From positions 1 through 10,222 of the forward strand of contig DATFAS010000197.1 of assembly GCA_035254305.1 (NCBI GenBank): a stretch of DNA of 10,222 nt. The letters run 5' to 3'. Positions 6,669 to 10,222 of this stretch are shown one piece after another; the first letter of the stretch is position 1; every line of letters starts with the position of its first letter. The translations under genes were made by a program, and so were the position numbers. A model generated the notes under the pieces. It was given only the letters and a program-made list of their open reading frames with translations, ran no database searches and was not told the DNA's origin. The DNA is from DATFAS01 sp035254305. Lineage in GTDB: Bacteria; Bacillota; Bacilli; Aneurinibacillales; RAOX-1.

Positions 6669-6712
6669 AAAAACCCTATAACCATTGATATATCAAGGTT
6701 TCTAGGGTTTTT
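6669..6712 (-). terminator. Terminator of rpsD (bidirectional)
   Basis: AAAAACCCTA (6669-6678) pairs with TAGGGTTTTT (6703-6712), then AACC (6680-6683) with GGTT (6697-6700), capped by the self-complementary TTGATATATCAA (6685-6696). On the minus strand it is followed by a T-rich TTTGTTTGTTTT tail and lies 27 bases after the rpsD stop codon. On the plus strand it gives tyrS a second stop signal. Confidence 0.9.
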
Positions 6713-6739
6713 GTACACGCTATTTACAAAGCGTACTAA

Positions 6740-7336
6740 TTAACGAGAGTAGAACTCTACGATTAATGTTTCGTTGATTTCAGAAGGAAGCTCTTCACGC
6801 TCAGGGAAACGAACGAAAGTACCTTCTAAAGTATTTTCATTAAAGCTTAGGTTAGCTGGAAGGTAAGTGCGAGCCGCAAGAGAATCCTTGATGATTTGAA
6901 GGTTTTGGCTCTTTTCACGTACGCTTATTACATCACCAGGTTGTAGACGATAAGAAGGAACGTTTACTTTCTTACCATTTACAAGGATGTGTCCATGAAC
7001 AGTTAACTGACGAGCAGCTGGACGAGTAGTTGCTAGTCCTAAACGATATACTACATTATCCAAACGAGAATCAAGAAGCTTCATGAAGTTTGTACCAACA
7101 ACGCCTTGCATTTTGGTAGCTTGAGTGAAAAGCTTACGGAAAGGTTTTTCGTTCATGCCATACATATGGCGAAGCTTTTGCTTTTCTTGTAATTGGATAC
7201 CGTATTCGCTAAGCTTACGACGGTTTTGACCGTGTTGTCCTGGAGGATAGTTACGCTTGATATCTTTACCAGTACCATCTAAAGAAATACCTAAACGACG
7301 AGCAATTTTGTGACGAGGTCCTGTATAACGGGCCAT
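6740..7336 (-). CDS. rpsD: 30S ribosomal protein S4
   Basis: S4 binds 16S rRNA early in small-subunit assembly and contributes to translational accuracy. The 198-aa protein begins MARYTGPRHKIARRLG and ends LIVEFYSR, as in Bacillus S4 (about 200 aa). The S4 RNA-binding domain covers about residues 90-150 (SRLDNVVYRLGLA at 90-102, HGHILVNG at 114-121). There is no cysteine, so it is the zinc-free form. The start ATG has AAGGAG with eight bases of spacing. In Bacillus rpsD is transcribed alone and S4 represses its own gene by binding the leader, which here is at 7337-7533. Convergent with tyrS. Confidence 0.98.
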   Translation of the reverse strand: MARYTGPRHKIARRLGISLDGTGKDIKRNYPPGQHGQNRRKLSEYGIQLQEKQKLRHMYGMNEKPFRKLFTQATKMQGVVGTNFMKLLDSRLDNVVYRLGLATTRPAARQLTVHGHILVNGKKVNVPSYRLQPGDVISVREKSQNLQIIKDSLAARTYLPANLSFNENTLEGTFVRFPEREELPSEINETLIVEFYSR

Positions 7337-7533
7337 GAATCATTCTCCTTTAATATCAGATTTTTAGGTGTTAGCTTCCGATGATTAAGTTTGTTCTATA
7401 TACATGCAATTCGGACGGTAGCATTTCCGCAACATGCTCCATACGAAAAAGCAGCCGCAGTCCGTATGGGGACAAACTTGTGAGGGTGTTCACCGTTTTT
7501 ACCTAAAATCGTTGCTACCCTAAAATGCACATA
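7337..7533 (-). promoter_or_regulatory. S4 autoregulatory mRNA leader of rpsD
   Basis: About 200 nt of untranslated leader lie between the predicted start of transcription and rpsD. Long-range complementary pairs (plus coordinates) are AAGTTTGT 7387-7394 with ACAAACTT 7472-7479, CCATACG 7439-7445 with CGTATGG 7463-7469, GGTAGCA 7417-7423 with TGCTACC 7513-7519, and GATTTTTAGGT 7359-7369 with ACCTAAAATC 7501-7510 (one bulge). CGGAC 7412-7416 can also pair with GTCCG 7460-7464. The crossing of these pairs implies a pseudoknot-like fold. Autoregulation by S4 is known for B. subtilis rpsD; calling this leader the same element rests on position, length and structure. Confidence 0.82.
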
Positions 7534-7539
7534 AACCAT

Positions 7540-7567
7540 ATTATAAACTTACAATATACAAAGTCAA
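7540..7567 (-). promoter_or_regulatory. Sigma-A promoter of rpsD
   Basis: On the minus strand TTGACT (7567-7562), a 16-base spacer and a perfect TATAAT (7545-7540). This predicts transcription from about 7533 and defines the leader length. Confidence 0.88.
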
Positions 7568-7745
7568 GTTAATCAGTATAATTGATAGTATGTCTAAATG
7601 ATGAAATTTATTTAAAAGAAGATTGGTAAAAAAAAGAAATTAGATGTAAGAAATTTAAATATAGAATATAATGAAAAGAAGCAAATATAAAATGAAGTAT
7701 TACTTTTCACTTTAAACAGGTGTAATATTTTCTTAGGGGTTTTTT
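7568..7745 (+). other. AT-rich spacer with a possible promoter for the phosphatase-dgcP operon
   Basis: This stretch between the rpsD promoter and the phosphatase gene is very AT-rich and has no convincing small reading frame. The best promoter element on the plus strand is TATAAT at 7667-7672, without a recognisable -35 at 16-18 bases. A second weak -10 (TAATAT, 7723-7728) is very close to the start codon. The phosphatase ribosome binding site, AGGGG at 7735-7739, closes the region. Confidence 0.35.
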
Positions 7746-8348
7746 ATGCAAACACATTTTTATCTAATCCGGCATGGTGAAACGAACTGGAATCGAGAAG
7801 GTAAAATTCAAGGACATACAGATATTCCACTGAACGAAGAGGGAATTTCCCAAGCGGAACGGGTGGCATACAGACTCTCTAATATACCAATTGATGCTAT
7901 ATGCACAAGTGATTTATCAAGAGCGGTTCAAACCGCAAAGGAAATAAATAAATTTCATCCTCATGCTACATTTCTTATTTATCCAGAATTAAGAGAGAGA
8001 AATTACGGGCAATGGGAAGGTATGAGCTTTGGAGAAGTCGCCAAAAGGGGAGCAGAGAAGAATCACCAGAAGGTTCAACTGACTGGTATAGAAACCTTAG
8101 AGCAAATGCAGCGACGTGGGATTGCTTGCTTAGAACAGTTAACCTCCATTTACCCTAAGCACCATATAGTTGTTGTTAGCCATGGAGGATTTATCAATGC
8201 AATGCTGCATTATTTTAGTCAAGGGGAACATGGTCCTGGAAAAACAAAGCTTGAAAACACTTCTTTAAACTATGTAAGTTATAAGCAGGATCAATGGGTC
8301 ATTCATACAATTAATGATACATCTCATTTAGGTAATGAATCTGATTAA
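7746..8348 (+). CDS. Histidine phosphatase superfamily protein (phosphoglycerate-mutase-like)
   Basis: The 200-aa protein belongs to the small, cytoplasmic, cofactor-independent-of-metal histidine phosphatases (PhoE/CobC/GpmB type). The RHGETNWN motif at residues 9-16 carries the phosphorylated His10 and Arg9. SDLSRAVQTA at 55-64 supplies Arg59, LRERNYGQWEG at 82-92 supplies the acid Glu84, and VSHGGF at 144-149 the second catalytic His146. The length is typical. Substrate cannot be read from the sequence; a broad sugar-phosphate or nucleotide phosphatase is as likely as a true mutase. The start has AGGGG six bases upstream. The next gene begins 24 bases after its stop with no terminator between, so the two are probably one transcript. 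Confidence 0.92.
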   Translation: MQTHFYLIRHGETNWNREGKIQGHTDIPLNEEGISQAERVAYRLSNIPIDAICTSDLSRAVQTAKEINKFHPHATFLIYPELRERNYGQWEGMSFGEVAKRGAEKNHQKVQLTGIETLEQMQRRGIACLEQLTSIYPKHHIVVVSHGGFINAMLHYFSQGEHGPGKTKLENTSLNYVSYKQDQWVIHTINDTSHLGNESD

Positions 8349-8372
8349 TGCGAGGGAAAGAGGGAGAAGCAC

Positions 8373-10187
8373 GTGAACCCTAAACCTTTTTTGTATCCGA
8401 ATAATGACCAGGTTAACCCCTATACTGGACAAGGGGATCTTCCTGCTGTTTTTGCTCGAATGGGCGGCAAGATTAAACAGGATAAATTCATTGCAAAATC
8501 CGGAGGGATTTATCTCCTCGATTCCAATGGAAGCCTAATACAATCAGTGATCATAGGCTCGGATTGCTGTGCTTTGCCGAAAGCATATGTAGAATTAAAG
8601 GATGATCCATCTTTTGTATCTATGCAGCTTAGTGAGGACAGTTCGCAATGGATAAGTGTTCTTTCTGCACCTATTCGTGGTTCAGGTGGGGAAATTTTTT
8701 ATTTGGTCATTCAGGCTGATGAAAAAATTACTTTAGAACAAATACAGGGATTTATGATGGGGCTTCAAGTATCCTTGGATGTTGAATGTGAGAATACCAA
8801 AACGCATGAAATGCTATTTCAAATTACCAAAAAAATCTATTCCTCTATGGATGTAGATGAAGTGCTTCATGCGATTGTAGGGAATATTTCTGTATTGTAT
8901 CCTAAATTGAAATTCGAATTATGGTTGTCCCATGATTCCTTCTCAACTACACTTCCTGTAAAACCCTTTAATTTTAATGTTAGTCAAGCAGACTTTAGTT
9001 TAAGAGCCTTCATGGAAGGGGAAGTAGTTGTTCATAACCATGACAATTCAGACTCAACCTTACGAAAGCTGACGCTAGCTGCACCTCTCCGAGGAAAACA
9101 AGGGATATATGGTGTGCTTGAGTTATATAGTGACCAGGAAGTAGATATTAATGAGAAGGATATTGAGTATATTACAATACTTGCAGATATCGCAGGGAAT
9201 GCTTTTGAGAACGCCCAGCTATACTTGCAATCTCAAAAATTAATTCGAGAGTTGTTGCTCATTAACGAGATCGTACAACAATTGAATAAAAGTTTGATCC
9301 TCAAAGATATCCTTTGTTTTGTATTAGAGAAACTTACTCAGACTTATAAAGCAGAATACTGTGCTATCTTGCGTAGGATACCTGGTAAGGACCGTTTTTT
9401 CATAAGTGCTGCAACCGTTGCTGAACATCAAGGTGTTGAATTGAATGCAAAGTTGGGACAATTAGCACGAATTTTTAATCGTAAGGAAGCGATTATTGTT
9501 TCAGATTGCACGGAAGAAGAAGATACTTTCTATTATGATTATAAATCTCTTCTCGGTGTTCCACTGTTAAGTGGAACAGAAGTGGAAGGGGCTATCTTAC
9601 TTTGTGATTCAAGAAAAGACTTCTTTTCATTTGATGATTTTAAGCTTCTTGAAATTTTGGCCCAGCATATGAATTTGGCGATTACGAATGCCTCCCTTCA
9701 TAATGAAGTGGAAAGATTGGCCATTACCGATACACTTACAGGACTTTATAATCGGAAGTATTTAAATGAACATATTACTGTTTCACTGAATATGGATGCA
9801 CGTGGTTCCCTCATCCTTATGGATATTGATTTCTTTAAACGTGTGAACGACACACATGGACATAAGGTTGGGGATCAAATCTTAAAGCAGGTTTCTGAGG
9901 TTCTTAAAACTAGCATCCGCAAAAATGATGTTGCTGCCCGCTGGGGTGGAGAGGAATTGGCGGTATATCTGCCTAATGTGAAATTAGAATTGGCGATTGA
10001 AGTAGCGGAACGAATCAGAATGAAAATTATGAAGAGCACGAAACCGCAAGTAACGATATCTTCGGGGGTTTCGTTTTGGAGTGCTGAGTCCACTATAGAA
10101 ACAGTTGAAACCTTGTTTCATGCAGCAGATATGGCTTTGTATGAGGCTAAGCATCATGGGCGTAATCAGGTCCGTACGGCTAAATAA
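8373..10187 (+). CDS. dgcP: Diguanylate cyclase with tandem GAF domains (DgcP-like)
   Basis: This enzyme should make cyclic di-GMP from two GTP, a signal that in Bacillus lowers motility and favours a sessile state. The 604-aa protein has no membrane segment. Residues about 22-135 form a GAF-like first region, about 145-285 a GAF domain, about 290-445 another GAF domain, followed by a GGDEF domain. Its visible motifs are DTLTGLYNR at 453-461, metal-binding Asp484 in LMDIDFFKRVNDTHGH, and the active site GGEEL at 525-529. An inhibitory I-site RKND at 516-519 stands exactly five residues before it. The fifth active-site position is Leu, not the usual Phe. The start is GTG with AGGGAG six bases upstream. 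The domain order and the position next to rpsD point to B. subtilis DgcP (formerly YtrP, about 580 aa); the symbol is by this similarity. The ligand of the GAF domains is unknown. Confidence 0.9.
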   Translation: MNPKPFLYPNNDQVNPYTGQGDLPAVFARMGGKIKQDKFIAKSGGIYLLDSNGSLIQSVIIGSDCCALPKAYVELKDDPSFVSMQLSEDSSQWISVLSAPIRGSGGEIFYLVIQADEKITLEQIQGFMMGLQVSLDVECENTKTHEMLFQITKKIYSSMDVDEVLHAIVGNISVLYPKLKFELWLSHDSFSTTLPVKPFNFNVSQADFSLRAFMEGEVVVHNHDNSDSTLRKLTLAAPLRGKQGIYGVLELYSDQEVDINEKDIEYITILADIAGNAFENAQLYLQSQKLIRELLLINEIVQQLNKSLILKDILCFVLEKLTQTYKAEYCAILRRIPGKDRFFISAATVAEHQGVELNAKLGQLARIFNRKEAIIVSDCTEEEDTFYYDYKSLLGVPLLSGTEVEGAILLCDSRKDFFSFDDFKLLEILAQHMNLAITNASLHNEVERLAITDTLTGLYNRKYLNEHITVSLNMDARGSLILMDIDFFKRVNDTHGHKVGDQILKQVSEVLKTSIRKNDVAARWGGEELAVYLPNVKLELAIEVAERIRMKIMKSTKPQVTISSGVSFWSAESTIETVETLFHAADMALYEAKHHGRNQVRTAK

Positions 10188-10219
10188 AATAAAAAAGCTC
10201 TAAAGGGCTTTTTTATTTT
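10186..10219 (+). terminator. Terminator of the phosphatase-dgcP operon
   Basis: A 15-bp stem, with one G-U, forms from AAAATAAAAAAGCTC (10186-10200) and GGGCTTTTTTATTTT (10205-10219) around a TAAA loop. It overlaps the dgcP stop codon by two bases. The symmetry means it can also stop transcription entering from the right. Confidence 0.9.
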
Positions 10220-10222
10220 GTA

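Noticed and set aside
6685..6696. Perfect palindrome TTGATATATCAA as a possible operator
   Set aside because: It forms the top of the rpsD/tyrS terminator hairpin between two converging genes, so termination explains it.
6509..6718. Minus-strand frame of 69 codons covering the tyrS end and the terminators
   Set aside because: It begins inside the rpsD terminator hairpin and runs through the tyrS terminator into the tyrS 3' end, so it is very unlikely to be translated.
7661..7669. ATAGAATAT as a sigma-H -10 element for the phosphatase gene
   Set aside because: It fits the -10 consensus but there is no RNAGGAWWW-like -35 at 11-12 bases; the overlapping TATAAT explains it better.
8348..8383. 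Short ATG frame overlapping the phosphatase stop and the dgcP start
   Set aside because: It has only 11 codons, no ribosome binding site of its own, and overlaps the dgcP translation start; it is accidental.
1..10222. Mobile elements, CRISPR arrays, tRNA genes or a phage/defence island
   Set aside because: No transposase, integrase, direct-repeat array, tRNA fold or defence-type protein was seen; gene content and order are those of a conserved Bacillus-type core region.

Overview
The window looks like a chromosomal housekeeping segment of a low-GC, spore-forming type Bacillota, most likely a member of the Bacillaceae. Three things support this: the AcsA protein is of the short Bacillus type (571 aa), the cis-regulation is typical of the group (a tRNA-Tyr T-box, an S4 autoregulatory leader, U-tailed hairpins), and the gene order acsA - tyrS - rpsD - GAF/GGDEF gene matches, from memory, the acsA/tyrS/rpsD/dgcP neighbourhood of Bacillus subtilis. 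No phage, transposon, CRISPR, tRNA or rRNA gene was seen.

Layout. Positions 1-57 carry the end of an unknown open frame and the ribosome binding site of acsA. acsA (58-1773, +) encodes acetyl-CoA synthetase and ends at a strong hairpin. On the opposite strand lies a previously uncalled 35-codon gene for a tiny single-pass membrane protein (1831-1938, -). It has a TTG start, a good ribosome binding site, and upstream a sequence resembling a forespore (sigma-F/sigma-G) promoter. Next is a large class A penicillin-binding protein with a C-terminal FN3 domain (2112-4967, -). Its promoter lies back to back with that of tyrS.

tyrS (5327-6589, +) is controlled by a well-formed tyrosine T-box (5084-5299). 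It encodes the TyrZ/Thermus-like subtype with HVGH and KMSKS, not the KFGKT-type TyrS known from B. stearothermophilus. It converges on rpsD (6740-7336, -) across two hairpin terminators. rpsD has a 5' leader of about 200 nt rich in long-range complementarity, as expected for S4 autoregulation, and a good sigma-A promoter. Divergent from rpsD is a likely two-gene operon: a histidine phosphatase (7746-8348) and a multi-GAF diguanylate cyclase of the DgcP type (8373-10187), closed by a long hairpin at the window end.

Functionally this is a set of neighbouring housekeeping units (acetate activation, cell wall synthesis, translation, c-di-GMP signalling), not one pathway. I found no convincing new multi-gene system. 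The items most worth a second look are the 35-aa membrane protein with its possible forespore promoter, the TyrRS subtype at this locus, and an 18-bp near-repeat that follows two different terminators.
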